The notes: a model not told the origin generated them from the letters alone. DNA of 64,000 bases from Actinomadura sp. DC4 (GCF_030406325.1 NZ_JAUEQY010000004.1:248001-312000); one strand, 5' to 3'. Shown: positions 20,964-29,369, counted from the stretch's first letter. A program made the numbers and translations.

Positions 20964-23095
20964 GCGGCGACCCGGCGTTCGTCGGCGTCCGGCAGCCCAC
21001 CTTCGACGCGATGGTGGGCCGGCACACGCGGGCCGCGGCGCAGATCGACCAACTCGCCCAGGCCCTGTGGGCCGAGCTGAATAGGGTGCAACTCGACACT
21101 TCCCCGGCCATTCGCCTCCGCGCAATGGCGGGCCGCCTGCGCGCACAGGCCACCGACCTTCAGCGGCGGCAGCGCCTGGTGCACGAAATGGAACGCCAGA
21201 AGATCGATTTCACTTTTCGCGCGGGCGGCGGCACTTTCTGGGAGCTCCCCGACCGGCTGGGCGCGATCCAGGCCCGGGTCGACGGCGCCGAGGCCGCCGA
21301 CCTGGCCGGAAAGGCCGCGGCGGGCGACCGTACGGCGCTCAGCCGGCTGATGGCCTTCGCCGCGGAGGCGGGCGATCCGCACTTCGCGAAGGCGTTGCTC
21401 CAGGGCCTGGGCCCGGACGGGATCATCACGCTGCCGGCCGCCCTCGCGCAGCGGCTGCGCCGGGACATGGACGGCCGCGACCCGTCGCTCGGCACCGACG
21501 AGGCGGGCGTCCAGAGTGCACTGAGGTTGCTGAGCAAGGCGCTGGCGGTGGGCACGGACCCGTCGGGCGAGGGATACCTCGGCGACGCGTACCTGGACCG
21601 GCTCAAGGCGCAGGGCCGGGCCGAGCATCGGCTCCCGGCCGACACCTACGCCGGCTACCAGTCCCTGGCGACCCTCCTCGACCTGAGCGAGGGCCACCCC
21701 CCGTTCTCCGCACGCTTCATGCGGGTCGTCGGCAGCGACATGATCGCCTACGACCGCGAGCACCGGCCGAGCCACCCGCCGCCGAGCACGCCTCCGCCGT
21801 TCGCACCCCCGTACGTCCCCGGCTTGCCGCGCGCACGCCCCGAAGACGGCTCGGCACCGATCCCCGACCTGACCGGCCTGCTGCACCTGGGCTGGGCGCT
21901 GACCCCGGCCGGAGACCGCGCGACCGCGGAGCCCCCGGCAAGGGGACGCACGGACTTCTTGAACGGACTGCTGCACGCGGCCGGGTTGAGCAAGGCGAGC
22001 GCCCAGGCCCTGCTGTCCCAAACGGCGGAGGGGCAGAAGAACTCCGACCTGGAATACCTGCTCCACGAACGCCGCGCCCGGTGGGCCTACACCGACCACG
22101 GCACACGCCTCGGCCAGACCATGAAGGCCGCTATGTCGGGCCACGACGCGACGTCGCAACACCTGTTCAAGGAGACGAGCGAACTCCTCGGCCGCGACAC
22201 CCGCCGCTACTTCACCTATGACAAGGACCACCACCTCAAATTCACCAACACCGACGGCCACGCCGACGACCTCTCCGGCCTTCGCCCGAGCCTGGGAGAC
22301 ATCCTGTGCTCCCATCTCAAGGACGTGGCGGGCGCCCTATTCGGTGACGTGATCGGCGGCGGCGCACCCAGAGGACACCCGTCCCCTCGTGACATCGACG
22401 CGCTTCTGGCCGAGGCCGGTCAGAACGATGACGCGTTCACCGCCCTGGTGAAGAGCGGGATCGGTCGGGCTCGGGTGCAGCTCGATCAGCAATATTCCGG
22501 CGGCCAGGGCGTCGATGCCGTTTTGATCGCTCAGGGCGGCCTACTCGGTCATCTCCTGGCGATGAGGCGTGAGGTTCTCATCGCTCGCGGCGCCACGGTC
22601 GATACGGCGAATCAGCAGGTCAAGGAGTTGATAGGCAAAGGCATCGGATTGGTCCCGGTCCCTTACGCCAAGCTGTTCAGCGGGGTGCCTGCAAGCCTGT
22701 ACAAGGAACTGGCCGACAATCAGTACGGCAAGGTAGGCGATTGGTTGTTCAGCCAGACGCGGCAGGACGGCGGGTCCGCGGACGAGGATGCTGCGGCGGC
22801 AACGGACGAGCAGGCAGTACGAAGACTCCTTCGGCAGATGTCCCTGTCCGCCGCCATCGACCACTTCAATGACTCTGGCGGCCGGGCGCTGGGCGAGCCC
22901 TTCGCCGACGAAAAGGGCCATATCCTTCCATGGGACCGGTGGGCCGACGACTCGCGCGCCCAATCTCGCTTCATCGACTGGTGCGAAGAAAACAACTTCG
23001 CTGCCCCGCGGATGAGCCAGACGCTTGAGACGGTCATAAGCAACAGCCACGATGACGCCGTCAACAGTTTCAATGGTGCGGGTAAGACGCCATGA
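20960..23095 (+). CDS. Large protein of unknown function with a WXG-like N-terminal helical segment
   Basis: A 711-residue product. Residues ~10-75 are helical with the pattern ALWAELNRVQLDTSPAIRLR and RLRAQATDLQRRQ, a motif I associate with actinobacterial WXG-adjacent proteins. The middle (~250-310) has a Pro-rich segment (HPPPSTPPPFAPPYVPGLPR), and the rest is an unassigned, mostly helical region without recognised catalytic residues. It overlaps the WXG-like gene and the following lipoprotein gene by ATGA at each end. From about 22300 on, the base composition becomes visibly less GC-rich and codons less biased. A polymorphic-toxin or secreted-effector role is possible but unproven. Confidence 0.7.
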   Translation: MSGDPAFVGVRQPTFDAMVGRHTRAAAQIDQLAQALWAELNRVQLDTSPAIRLRAMAGRLRAQATDLQRRQRLVHEMERQKIDFTFRAGGGTFWELPDRLGAIQARVDGAEAADLAGKAAAGDRTALSRLMAFAAEAGDPHFAKALLQGLGPDGIITLPAALAQRLRRDMDGRDPSLGTDEAGVQSALRLLSKALAVGTDPSGEGYLGDAYLDRLKAQGRAEHRLPADTYAGYQSLATLLDLSEGHPPFSARFMRVVGSDMIAYDREHRPSHPPPSTPPPFAPPYVPGLPRARPEDGSAPIPDLTGLLHLGWALTPAGDRATAEPPARGRTDFLNGLLHAAGLSKASAQALLSQTAEGQKNSDLEYLLHERRARWAYTDHGTRLGQTMKAAMSGHDATSQHLFKETSELLGRDTRRYFTYDKDHHLKFTNTDGHADDLSGLRPSLGDILCSHLKDVAGALFGDVIGGGAPRGHPSPRDIDALLAEAGQNDDAFTALVKSGIGRARVQLDQQYSGGQGVDAVLIAQGGLLGHLLAMRREVLIARGATVDTANQQVKELIGKGIGLVPVPYAKLFSGVPASLYKELADNQYGKVGDWLFSQTRQDGGSADEDAAAATDEQAVRRLLRQMSLSAAIDHFNDSGGRALGEPFADEKGHILPWDRWADDSRAQSRFIDWCEENNFAAPRMSQTLETVISNSHDDAVNSFNGAGKTP

Positions 23096-23691
23096 AGCAT
23101 GCTGCGATGGTGGCCACCGTCCTGGCGTTCGTGACGATGATGAGCGCCTGTGCATCCGGTGGCCATGAGAAACGACCGTCCGCTTCACCCTCGTTGCCCT
23201 CCCCGGCGCGCGGTGACCTGAGACCGGTAACCGACTCGGTGCCGTACTGGTGTGACCTGGTTCCCAGACGTGCACTGGCTCGGGTCGTCGGTGTTTCGTC
23301 GGGCTTATCCGAGATTCGCGATGCGGAGGCGAGCAAGGACAGCTCGTTGTGCGGGGTGAAGGACGGCGAGAGGTACGGCCCGCTGGGTGTCCAGTGGGAC
23401 ATCGAGGGCGGCCAGAACGAGATCGGGGAATGGGCGAAGGAGATCGCGCCCGATCACCCGGTTCGGCTGCCCGTGGAGCTCGGGTCCGGTTTCACCGTCT
23501 ATACCCATCGTGAGACTCGGCTTCCGTATTTTGCCGCCTCGACATTCCGCTGTGGTTCTCGTGATGCCTGGATCGAAATCTTTCTGCGTGGGGTGTCTCC
23601 CGGCAGGAACGCCACCAAGGATCTGGTCGGCCTCATGCGGATCGCGCAGAAGAGGTTCGTCAAGGTTCATCGGTGCCGGCCGGATGGGTGA
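23092..23691 (+). CDS. Lipoprotein of unknown function, third gene of the WXG-like cassette
   Basis: A 199-residue protein with an N-terminal lipobox: helix VATVLAFVTMM, then SAC with Cys20 as the acylation site, followed by a Ser/Pro spacer. The mature part has four further cysteines (around YWCDLV, SSLCGV, FRCGSR, VHRCRP) that could make two disulfides, and resembles small actinobacterial DUF3558-like lipoproteins, though I am not sure. Its start overlaps the preceding stop (ATGA). Codon 72 is TTA, and the gene is less GC-rich than the rest of the window. It ends immediately beside the convergent permease gene. Confidence 0.75.
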   Translation: MKHAAMVATVLAFVTMMSACASGGHEKRPSASPSLPSPARGDLRPVTDSVPYWCDLVPRRALARVVGVSSGLSEIRDAEASKDSSLCGVKDGERYGPLGVQWDIEGGQNEIGEWAKEIAPDHPVRLPVELGSGFTVYTHRETRLPYFAASTFRCGSRDAWIEIFLRGVSPGRNATKDLVGLMRIAQKRFVKVHRCRPDG

Positions 23692-24918
23692 TCACATGGC
23701 CAGGGCCTGGGTGGGGGTGAGGCGGGCGGCTCGGCGGGCCGGGTAGAGGCCGGCGGCGGCGCCTACCGCTACCGCGGCCAGGACTCCGCCCGTCAAGGCT
23801 TCCACCGGCAGGACCAGAGGCCAGCCTCGGTACGCGGCGTACGTCAGGCTTGCCGTCAAGCCCAGCAGCACTCCCGCCAGGCCGCCAAGCAGTGACAATG
23901 CCACCGATTCCGTGAGGAACTGCAGGCGGATCTGGCGTCTCGTCGCGCCCAGAGCCCGGCGTAGGCCGATCTCCTGGCGGCGTTCCAGGACCGAGATGAC
24001 CATGATGTTGGCCACGCCCACGCCGCCGACCAGCAGGGCTACGGCGCCCAGGCCGAGGAACAGCGTGTTGAAAGCGGACTTGGCGGCCAGCTGGGCGGTC
24101 AGGGCGTCCGACGGGCGGCTGACCTTCACCTGGTCCGGGTTCTGCGGGTTGATCGTGGCGGCCAGGACGTCCGCCACCGAGGAGACGGTCGCGTCGGTCG
24201 AACGTTCGTAGAGGGTCGTCGGGTGGCCGTCGAAGCCCAGCTTCGCGGCGGCCTCCCAGCCGATCAGAGCCGAACGGTCGATCTCCGGGGCCAGGCGTAG
24301 CGAGTCCAGAATGCCCACGACCGTGAACCAGCGGCCCGCTATGTAGACGCCCTGGCCCGCCCGGTCGATCCCCAGGCGTTCGGCGGCGACCGCGCCCAGG
24401 ACCACGGAGGGGTAGCGGGACGTCGCGGCGTCCAGGTACGCGCCGGAGCGTACCGTTCCGTCCAGCGTCTTGAGCAGGTCCGGCCTCGCAGCGGAGACCG
24501 CGAGGCCGCCGTTCTCCTCCTGGTCGATCTTGTCGGTGCGCCGTACGGTCGCGTTCGGTACGGTGCCGACGGCCGAGACCGAGGTGACGCCCGGGATTCT
24601 TCCGGCCATTCCGACCGCTTCGGTGGGCAGTTCGGAGTCGTCGCCGAACAGCGTCTGGCCTGGGCCCGCCGTCAGCAGGTTGGTGCCGAGCTGGTGGATC
24701 TCCGCCAGCAGGCCCGCGCGGCTCACCGCGCTGATGCCCAGGACCGCGACCATCGCCGCGATGCCGATCGCGATGCCCAGAGCGGACAGCGTGGCGCGCA
24801 TCGGACGGGCTCGCAGGCCGCTCAGGCCCGCCTTGGCCAGGTCACCCGACCGCGACCGGGACGGTGTGGGCAACGCGGCGCCGGCCGTCATGTCTCCGCG
24901 AGAAACGATCGAAGTCAT
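23692..24918 (-). CDS. MacB-like ABC transporter permease (FtsX fold)
   Basis: A 408-residue protein with one N-terminal helix (ATLSALGIAIGIAAMVAVLGI), a periplasmic-type MacB_PCD domain (~80-270, including LGTNLLTAGPGQTLFG), and three C-terminal helices with the FtsX signature (FLGLGAVALLVGGVGVANIMVISVLERRQEIGLRRALGATRRQI, seen in parts). MacB-type permeases couple cytoplasmic ATP hydrolysis to extrusion of peptides or drugs. ATG 24918 has GGAGGT upstream and overlaps the stop of a possible 55-codon ORF. It is the last gene of the lipoprotein-adaptor-ATPase-permease unit. Confidence 0.93.
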   Translation of the reverse strand: MTSIVSRGDMTAGAALPTPSRSRSGDLAKAGLSGLRARPMRATLSALGIAIGIAAMVAVLGISAVSRAGLLAEIHQLGTNLLTAGPGQTLFGDDSELPTEAVGMAGRIPGVTSVSAVGTVPNATVRRTDKIDQEENGGLAVSAARPDLLKTLDGTVRSGAYLDAATSRYPSVVLGAVAAERLGIDRAGQGVYIAGRWFTVVGILDSLRLAPEIDRSALIGWEAAAKLGFDGHPTTLYERSTDATVSSVADVLAATINPQNPDQVKVSRPSDALTAQLAAKSAFNTLFLGLGAVALLVGGVGVANIMVISVLERRQEIGLRRALGATRRQIRLQFLTESVALSLLGGLAGVLLGLTASLTYAAYRGWPLVLPVEALTGGVLAAVAVGAAAGLYPARRAARLTPTQALAM

Positions 24919-25082
24919 GGCCGTACCTCCGCGTTTTCGCAGGTGGACGGCGGGAGCGGTCGTACGTTGGCGGGGCGCGCGAAAGCGGGCGAAGTCAGCA
25001 GGTTCATGGCCGTACCTCCGTCTTCCCGGAGGTGGACGGCGAGAGCGGCCGCAGGTGGGCCGTGCGGGGGCAGGGCGGTCAT
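24915..25082 (-). CDS. Possible 55-codon ORF between the ATPase and permease genes
   Basis: On the minus strand an ATG at 25082 overlaps the ATPase stop (ATGA) and opens 55 codons ending in a TGA that overlaps the permease ATG (ATGA at 24918). A second in-frame ATG at 25007 has GGAGGT at a good distance and would give 30 residues (MNLLTSPAFARPANV ...). The predicted peptide is Pro/Ala/Arg-rich with no hydrophobic helix, so it could be a leader peptide or a by-product of duplication. Two parts share near-identical segments around each start (see the repeat). Expression is unproven. Confidence 0.4.
   Translation of the reverse strand: MTALPPHGPPAAALAVHLREDGGTAMNLLTSPAFARPANVRPLPPSTCENAEVRP
24916..25059 (-). 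repeat. Imperfect 89-bp direct duplication carrying a ribosome site and ATG
   Basis: CATGGCCGTACCTCCG occurs at 24916-24931 and 25005-25020, each followed by a similar segment containing GGTGGACGGCG and GAGCGG. The two copies are 89 bases apart and each places GGAGGTACGGCC directly before an ATG on the minus strand. A weaker third similarity (CATGGGCGGGCCTCCGG) lies at 25080. Confidence 0.7.
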
Positions 25083-25774
25083 GGGCGGGCCTCCGGAGTG
25101 CCGGTGTCGGAGCGGATCTGGCCGTCGAGGATCTCCACCTGTCTCGGCATGGCCGCGGCGAGCTCCGCGTTGTGGGTGATCATCGCGATGGTGCTGCCGT
25201 CGCGGTGGAGGTCGGTGAGGATCTCGACGATGCCCGCGCTCGACGCCGAGTCCAGGTTTCCCGTCGGCTCGTCGGCCAGCAGCAGCGCCGGCTCTCCCGC
25301 GATCGCGCGGGCGACCGCCACCCGCTGGCGTTCGCCGCCGGACAGTTCGTTCGGGCGGTGGGTCAGGCGGTGGCCCAGGCCGACGCGTTCCAGTGCCGTA
25401 CGGGCGACCGCCCTTCGCCGGCGGGGCGGTGTTCCGTCGTACAGCAGCGCCGTCGCGACGTTGTCCAGTGCCGACAGGTGTTCGGTCAGGTAAAAGCGCT
25501 GGAACACGAAACCGATCCAGTGCGCGCGCACGGCCGACAGGCGCGCGTCCGGCAGGGACGCCACATCGTGGCCCAGTAGCCGTACGCGGCCCGAGCTCGG
25601 CCGGTCCAGTGTGCCCATCAGGTGCATCAGCGTCGACTTTCCCGAGCCGGACGGGCCGACGATGGCGACCATCTCGCCGCGGCGGATGGTCAGGGACACG
25701 CCGCGCAGCGCCCGTACGCCGCCCGGATACTCCTTCGACGCCGTCTCCAGCGCCACCACGGTCTCACCGCTCAT
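25079..25774 (-). CDS. MacB/LolD-type ABC transporter ATPase
   Basis: A 231-residue ATPase, typical for the family. Walker A GPSGSGKST (about 40-48), Q-loop VFQRFYL, signature LSGGERQRVAVARA, Walker B LLLADEPTGNLD and switch His in AMITHNAEL are all intact. The ADEPTGNLDS wording is typical of MacB/LolD/FtsE-type systems. ATG 25774 overlaps the adaptor stop (ATGA). It drives the FtsX-fold permease encoded downstream. Confidence 0.96.
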   Translation of the reverse strand: MSGETVVALETASKEYPGGVRALRGVSLTIRRGEMVAIVGPSGSGKSTLMHLMGTLDRPSSGRVRLLGHDVASLPDARLSAVRAHWIGFVFQRFYLTEHLSALDNVATALLYDGTPPRRRRAVARTALERVGLGHRLTHRPNELSGGERQRVAVARAIAGEPALLLADEPTGNLDSASSAGIVEILTDLHRDGSTIAMITHNAELAAAMPRQVEILDGQIRSDTGTPEARP

Positions 25775-26895
25775 GTGCGCGGCACCTCGACCTTCATCCC
25801 CGCCGCGAGGCCCGCGCCGGACACCTCGACCCTTCCGCCCGAGAAGACGCCGAGCTCGACGAAAACCTGATGGCGACCGGCGGCGGTCACGACCTCCACC
25901 ACGTACTTCCCGGCAGGTGTGGCGAGCAGGGCCTGTACCGGGACCGCCAGGACGTTCTCACGCGTCTCGCTCGTGAAGCCGACCGTGACCGGAGCACCGT
26001 CGAGGCGGCCGGCGTCGGAGGCGCGGTTGAGCTTGACGGTGACGGGGATGGTCGCGCTGTCCGTGTCGTCGCCGGGCTGCGTGTCGTCGCCTGAGGAGCC
26101 GGCGCTCGCGACCGTGCCGATCGAGGTGATGTGGCCTGTCGCGGATCGGCCACCGGGCAGCTCCACGTGCACCTTGGCGCCCTTGACGGCCAGCTCCTGC
26201 TGGTCGACCGGCAGGTCCACGGTGACCTCACGTGTGGCGCCCGTGGCGCTCAGCAGCCGTCCGCCGGCCGGGGTGCCGAGGGTGCCGGACACCTTTGTGA
26301 CCCGGATCGCGCCCGGCTGCATCACCACGTCGCCCGGCGCGACCACCCCCGTCTCGGACACGCCGAGGTCGTCCTGCCAGTCGCGTATCGCCGCGGCGGT
26401 GGCGGCGGTGAAGTCGGAGTCGACCGTCATGCCATCGCCGTAGCCGAGCGCGTGCAGGTTGCGCTCCAGCTCCCGTACGTCCGCGCCGGACGAGACGCCG
26501 GACCGCAGCGAGCGCCACAGCGGCGTCGACCCGTAGAACAGCGGCACACTGTGCCCGTCCACCCCGTACACGCGATGGCCGCGGCGGATCGTCGTGCCCT
26601 CATCCGGCAGCCAGGTGAGACGCCCGTGCCCGCCACCCGCGACCGTGTAGGTCCCGGAGTAGCCGAGCGTGCCGTCCACGTCGGTCTGGTCGGACAGGTC
26701 CGTACGGATGACGTCGGCGGTGGCGGTGGCCGGACCGGCCGGCGCCGACTCGCCCGAGCCGCCGGTCAGCGCGACCGCGGCCCCGGCCGCGACGATGGCG
26801 GCCACCGCCAGGCCGGCCACCACATAGCGGCGTACGGGCCGGCGCGACGGCGCGGCCGGGGCCTCGGCGACCCGGTCCTCCTCACGTACGCTCAT
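25771..26895 (-). CDS. Efflux adaptor (MacA/HlyD-like) with a peptidoglycan-binding domain
   Basis: A 374-residue membrane-anchored protein: basic N-terminus, one helix (YVVAGLAVAAIVAAGAAVALTGG, ~24-46), an adaptor beta-barrel region (TADVIRTDLSDQTDVDGTLGYSG), an inserted PG_binding_1 domain (~140-185, SSGADVRELERNLHALGYGDG ... TAAAIRDWQDDLGV) and a C-terminal barrel/membrane-proximal region (VTVGFTSETRENVLAVPVQALLATPAGKYVVEVV). Such proteins accompany MacB-like transporters in actinobacteria, where the wall-binding domain replaces the outer-membrane link. It is 3 bases after the lipoprotein gene and overlaps the ATPase gene. Confidence 0.9.
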   Translation of the reverse strand: MSVREEDRVAEAPAAPSRRPVRRYVVAGLAVAAIVAAGAAVALTGGSGESAPAGPATATADVIRTDLSDQTDVDGTLGYSGTYTVAGGGHGRLTWLPDEGTTIRRGHRVYGVDGHSVPLFYGSTPLWRSLRSGVSSGADVRELERNLHALGYGDGMTVDSDFTAATAAAIRDWQDDLGVSETGVVAPGDVVMQPGAIRVTKVSGTLGTPAGGRLLSATGATREVTVDLPVDQQELAVKGAKVHVELPGGRSATGHITSIGTVASAGSSGDDTQPGDDTDSATIPVTVKLNRASDAGRLDGAPVTVGFTSETRENVLAVPVQALLATPAGKYVVEVVTAAGRHQVFVELGVFSGGRVEVSGAGLAAGMKVEVPRT

Positions 26896-26898
26896 CGC

Positions 26899-27384
26899 TC
26901 AGCCGCCGTTCGCGGGCGAGCGGACGGCGCCGCTGGGCTTGGGGACCAGCTTGTCGCACGCCTCGATGGCCTTCTGGACCTTCGTGTCGCCGCGGGTGAC
27001 ATGGAGCTGGATGCCCTTCCCCGGCTGGGGGTCGGCGACGTCGACGCCGTGCTGCCGCAGGCACTGCGCCGTCTTGAGCATCTGGTCGTGTGCCTTCGGG
27101 TCGTCGGGGTCGAGGGCGCCCTTCGGCCGGTACTGCTGGCACGCCTTCATCGCGGCGTTCATCTGGGTCTCGTTGAGCCTGGTCTTCATCCGGACGCCGG
27201 GGTCGCCCGGCTTGGGGTCGCTCACCTCGACGCCGTGCTGCCGCATGCACGCGGCGAACTTCACCGCCGTGTCCTGCGCGTTCGCCGAAGCCGAGGCCGA
27301 TGCCGCCGCGCTCCCGCCGTGCGACCCGCCGCAGCCCGCCAGCGCGAACAGCGCGAGGACGGGCACGTACCTGAGTTTTCTCAT
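26899..27384 (-). CDS. Lipoprotein with a duplicated CMRQHGV-type motif
   Basis: A 161-residue lipoprotein: lipobox LAGC with Cys18 and a Ser/Ala/Gly spacer. The mature part contains two halves with the same motif, FAACMRQHGVEVSDPKPG and TAQCLRQHGVDVADPQPG, each followed by a further cysteine (ACQQY, ACDKL), so an internal duplication with two Cys pairs is evident. It begins the MacA-ATPase-permease unit and faces the two-component system across a 111-base gap, so it may be the sensor or substrate-capture part of the efflux system. The precise role is unknown. Confidence 0.85.
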   Translation of the reverse strand: MRKLRYVPVLALFALAGCGGSHGGSAAASASASANAQDTAVKFAACMRQHGVEVSDPKPGDPGVRMKTRLNETQMNAAMKACQQYRPKGALDPDDPKAHDQMLKTAQCLRQHGVDVADPQPGKGIQLHVTRGDTKVQKAIEACDKLVPKPSGAVRSPANGG

Positions 27385-27462
27385 GATGCTCCTTGCCGGT
27401 TCCGTTGCCGGCCATGTCTACGCATCCGGGGGTTTCGCGGCGGTGACCGCGATCGTTAACCA

Positions 27463-27493
27463 CCCCCTTACGGGGCGTCCCGTAGCAAGGGGG
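27463..27493. promoter_or_regulatory. Inverted repeat in the efflux / two-component divergent region
   Basis: CCCCCTTACGGG (27463-27474) faces CCCGTAGCAAGGGGG (27479-27493), an inverted repeat interrupted by three bases, just before the response regulator ATG. It could be an autoregulatory operator or a hairpin masking the ribosome site. Confidence 0.35.
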
Positions 27494-27495
27494 TC

Positions 27496-28149
27496 ATGCG
27501 GGTACTGGTCGCCGAAGACGAACGGGCGCTGGCGGAGCTGATCGCCGAGGGGCTGCGCCGCCACGCCATGGCGGTGGACGTCGCCTACGACGGCGCGGCG
27601 GCACTCGAACGCGTCGCCGTCAACGACTACGACGTGCTCGTCCTGGACCGCGACCTGCCGGAGGTGCACGGCGACGACGTGTGCCGGGCCCTCGCCGAGA
27701 GCGGCGCGGACGTGCGGATCCTCATGCTCACCGCGTCCGGCGCCGTGCACGAGCGGGTCCAGGGTCTCGACCTCGGCGCGGACGACTACCTGCCCAAGCC
27801 GTTCGAGTACGCCGAGCTGCTCGCCCGGGTGCGTGCCCTCGGACGCCGCAGCCGCCCGCCGCTGCCGCCCGTCCTGCGGCGGTCCGGCGTCGTGGTCGAC
27901 GCGCCGCGCCGCCAGGCGTTCCGCGACGGCCGTTACCTGCCGCTGTCCCGGAAGGAGTACGCCGTGCTGGAGGTGCTCATGCGCGCGCAGGGCTCGATCG
28001 TCAGCACCGAGGAACTCCTGGAACGCGCCTGGGACGAGAACACCGACCCGTTCACCACCGTCGTCAAGGTCACCGTCAGCAAGCTGCGCGGCAAGCTCGG
28101 TGATCCGCCCGTCATCATGACCGTGCCCGGCAGCGGGTACCGGCTGTGA
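27496..28149 (+). CDS. OmpR-family response regulator
   Basis: A 217-residue regulator. The receiver domain has acidic residues EDE (7-9), phosphoacceptor Asp51 in VLVLDRDLP, a Thr in LMLTASG and Lys in YLPKPFEY. The winged-helix domain (LSRKEYAVLEVLMRAQG ... TVVKVTVSKLRGKLG ... IMTVPGSGYRL) is standard OmpR/PhoB type. It overlaps the kinase gene start (GTGA) and is divergent from the efflux operon, its likely target. Confidence 0.96.
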   Translation: MRVLVAEDERALAELIAEGLRRHAMAVDVAYDGAAALERVAVNDYDVLVLDRDLPEVHGDDVCRALAESGADVRILMLTASGAVHERVQGLDLGADDYLPKPFEYAELLARVRALGRRSRPPLPPVLRRSGVVVDAPRRQAFRDGRYLPLSRKEYAVLEVLMRAQGSIVSTEELLERAWDENTDPFTTVVKVTVSKLRGKLGDPPVIMTVPGSGYRL

Positions 28150-29333
28150 GGCGCCTGCGCCCGCCCGCGACCGTGCGCGTACGGCTGACGGCCCTGTACG
28201 GAGGGCTGTTCCTGGCCGCGACGACCGCCGTGCTCGTCACCGTGAACCTCCTCCTCAAGCGGGTGCTGGACCGCAAGGTGATGATGTACGCCATCTCGGT
28301 GAAGAACACTCCCGCGCAGCCCTGCGATCCTCCGCCGGACCCCGCCCTGCTGGTCCAGCGGCGGCTGAACGAACTACCGGAGGGTTCGCCCGCGCGTACC
28401 GCCGCGACCCTGCGCTCCTCGGTGCTGGACTACCAGTGGGGGGTGACCCTCATCGCGGTGGCGGTGCTCGCCTGTGTCGCCGTCTTCGCCGGATGGTGGC
28501 TGGCCGGACGGGTGCTGCGGCCGCTGCACCGCATCACCGCGACGGCACGGCGGCTGTCGCTGGCCAACCTGGACGAGCGGATCGCCCTCGCCGGCCCACG
28601 CGACGAGCTCAAGGAGCTCGCCGACACCTTCGACGCCATGCTCGAACGGCTGGAACGGGCGGTCGAGAGCCAGCGCAGGTTCGTCGCCAACGCCTCGCAC
28701 GAGCTGCGCACCCCGCTGGCGATCCAGCGCGCGGCGATCCAGATCGGGCTCGCCGACACCTCCCCGGAGCAGGTCGAACGCATGCGCGCGGAGCTGCTGG
28801 AGGCGAACCGCCGGACCGAGCGGCTGATCGACGGACTGCTCACGCTGGCCCGCGGCGAGCGCGGCCTGGACGCGCGCGAGCCCGTACGGCTGGACGAGAT
28901 CGCGGAGGAGGCCGTGGCGGCGTCGCGGCCGGAGGCCGAGCGGGCCGGCGTCATGATCCGGCCGGTGATCGAACCGCTCACCGTCGCCGGCGACGCCGTC
29001 CTGCTGACCCAGCTCACCACGAACCTGCTGCACAACGCGATCCGCTACAACCACGAGGGCGGCGTGGTGGACGTCGGCGTCTCACCGGAGCGGGGCCTGA
29101 CCGTACGCAACAGCGGCCCGGCGGTCCCCGCCGCGAGCGTGCCGGAGCTGTTCGAGCCGTTCCGGCGCCTGCGGACGAGGACGGGACGGTCCGACGGCGC
29201 CGGGCTCGGCCTGTCGATCGTCGCCGCGATCGCCCACGCGCACGATGCGTCCGTCGTCGCCGTGCCCAACCCGGGAGGCGGCCTGGACGTCGCCGTACGG
29301 CTGCCGGCCCTCCTCCCGGCCCTGGTCGAATAA
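28146..29333 (+). CDS. Membrane sensor histidine kinase
   Basis: A 395-residue kinase. Two membrane helices (~16-38 and ~98-120) flank a short outer loop of about 60 residues with one Cys. A HAMP domain follows (RVLRPLHRITATARRL), then the dimerisation domain with His184 in NASHELRTPL, N-box LTTNLLHNAIRYN and G2 box GAGLGLSIVAAIA. The DxGxG-like G1 motif is weak: HEGGVVDVGV and TVRNSGPAV stand in its region. GTG 28146 overlaps the regulator stop. The small loop suggests it senses signals in or near the membrane, typical of kinases paired with ABC efflux systems. Confidence 0.94.
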   Translation: MRRLRPPATVRVRLTALYGGLFLAATTAVLVTVNLLLKRVLDRKVMMYAISVKNTPAQPCDPPPDPALLVQRRLNELPEGSPARTAATLRSSVLDYQWGVTLIAVAVLACVAVFAGWWLAGRVLRPLHRITATARRLSLANLDERIALAGPRDELKELADTFDAMLERLERAVESQRRFVANASHELRTPLAIQRAAIQIGLADTSPEQVERMRAELLEANRRTERLIDGLLTLARGERGLDAREPVRLDEIAEEAVAASRPEAERAGVMIRPVIEPLTVAGDAVLLTQLTTNLLHNAIRYNHEGGVVDVGVSPERGLTVRNSGPAVPAASVPELFEPFRRLRTRTGRSDGAGLGLSIVAAIAHAHDASVVAVPNPGGGLDVAVRLPALLPALVE

Positions 29334-29335
29334 GC

Positions 29336-29369
29336 AGAACGCCCGGCGGGAGATCCCGCCGGGCGTTCT
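29336..29369. terminator. Bidirectional hairpin terminator
   Basis: Perfect 16-bp arms (29336-29351 and 29354-29369, beginning AGAACGCCCGG) separated by two bases lie between the convergent histidine kinase and iron-sulfur subunit genes. Symmetric A/T ends suit termination in both directions. Confidence 0.8.
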
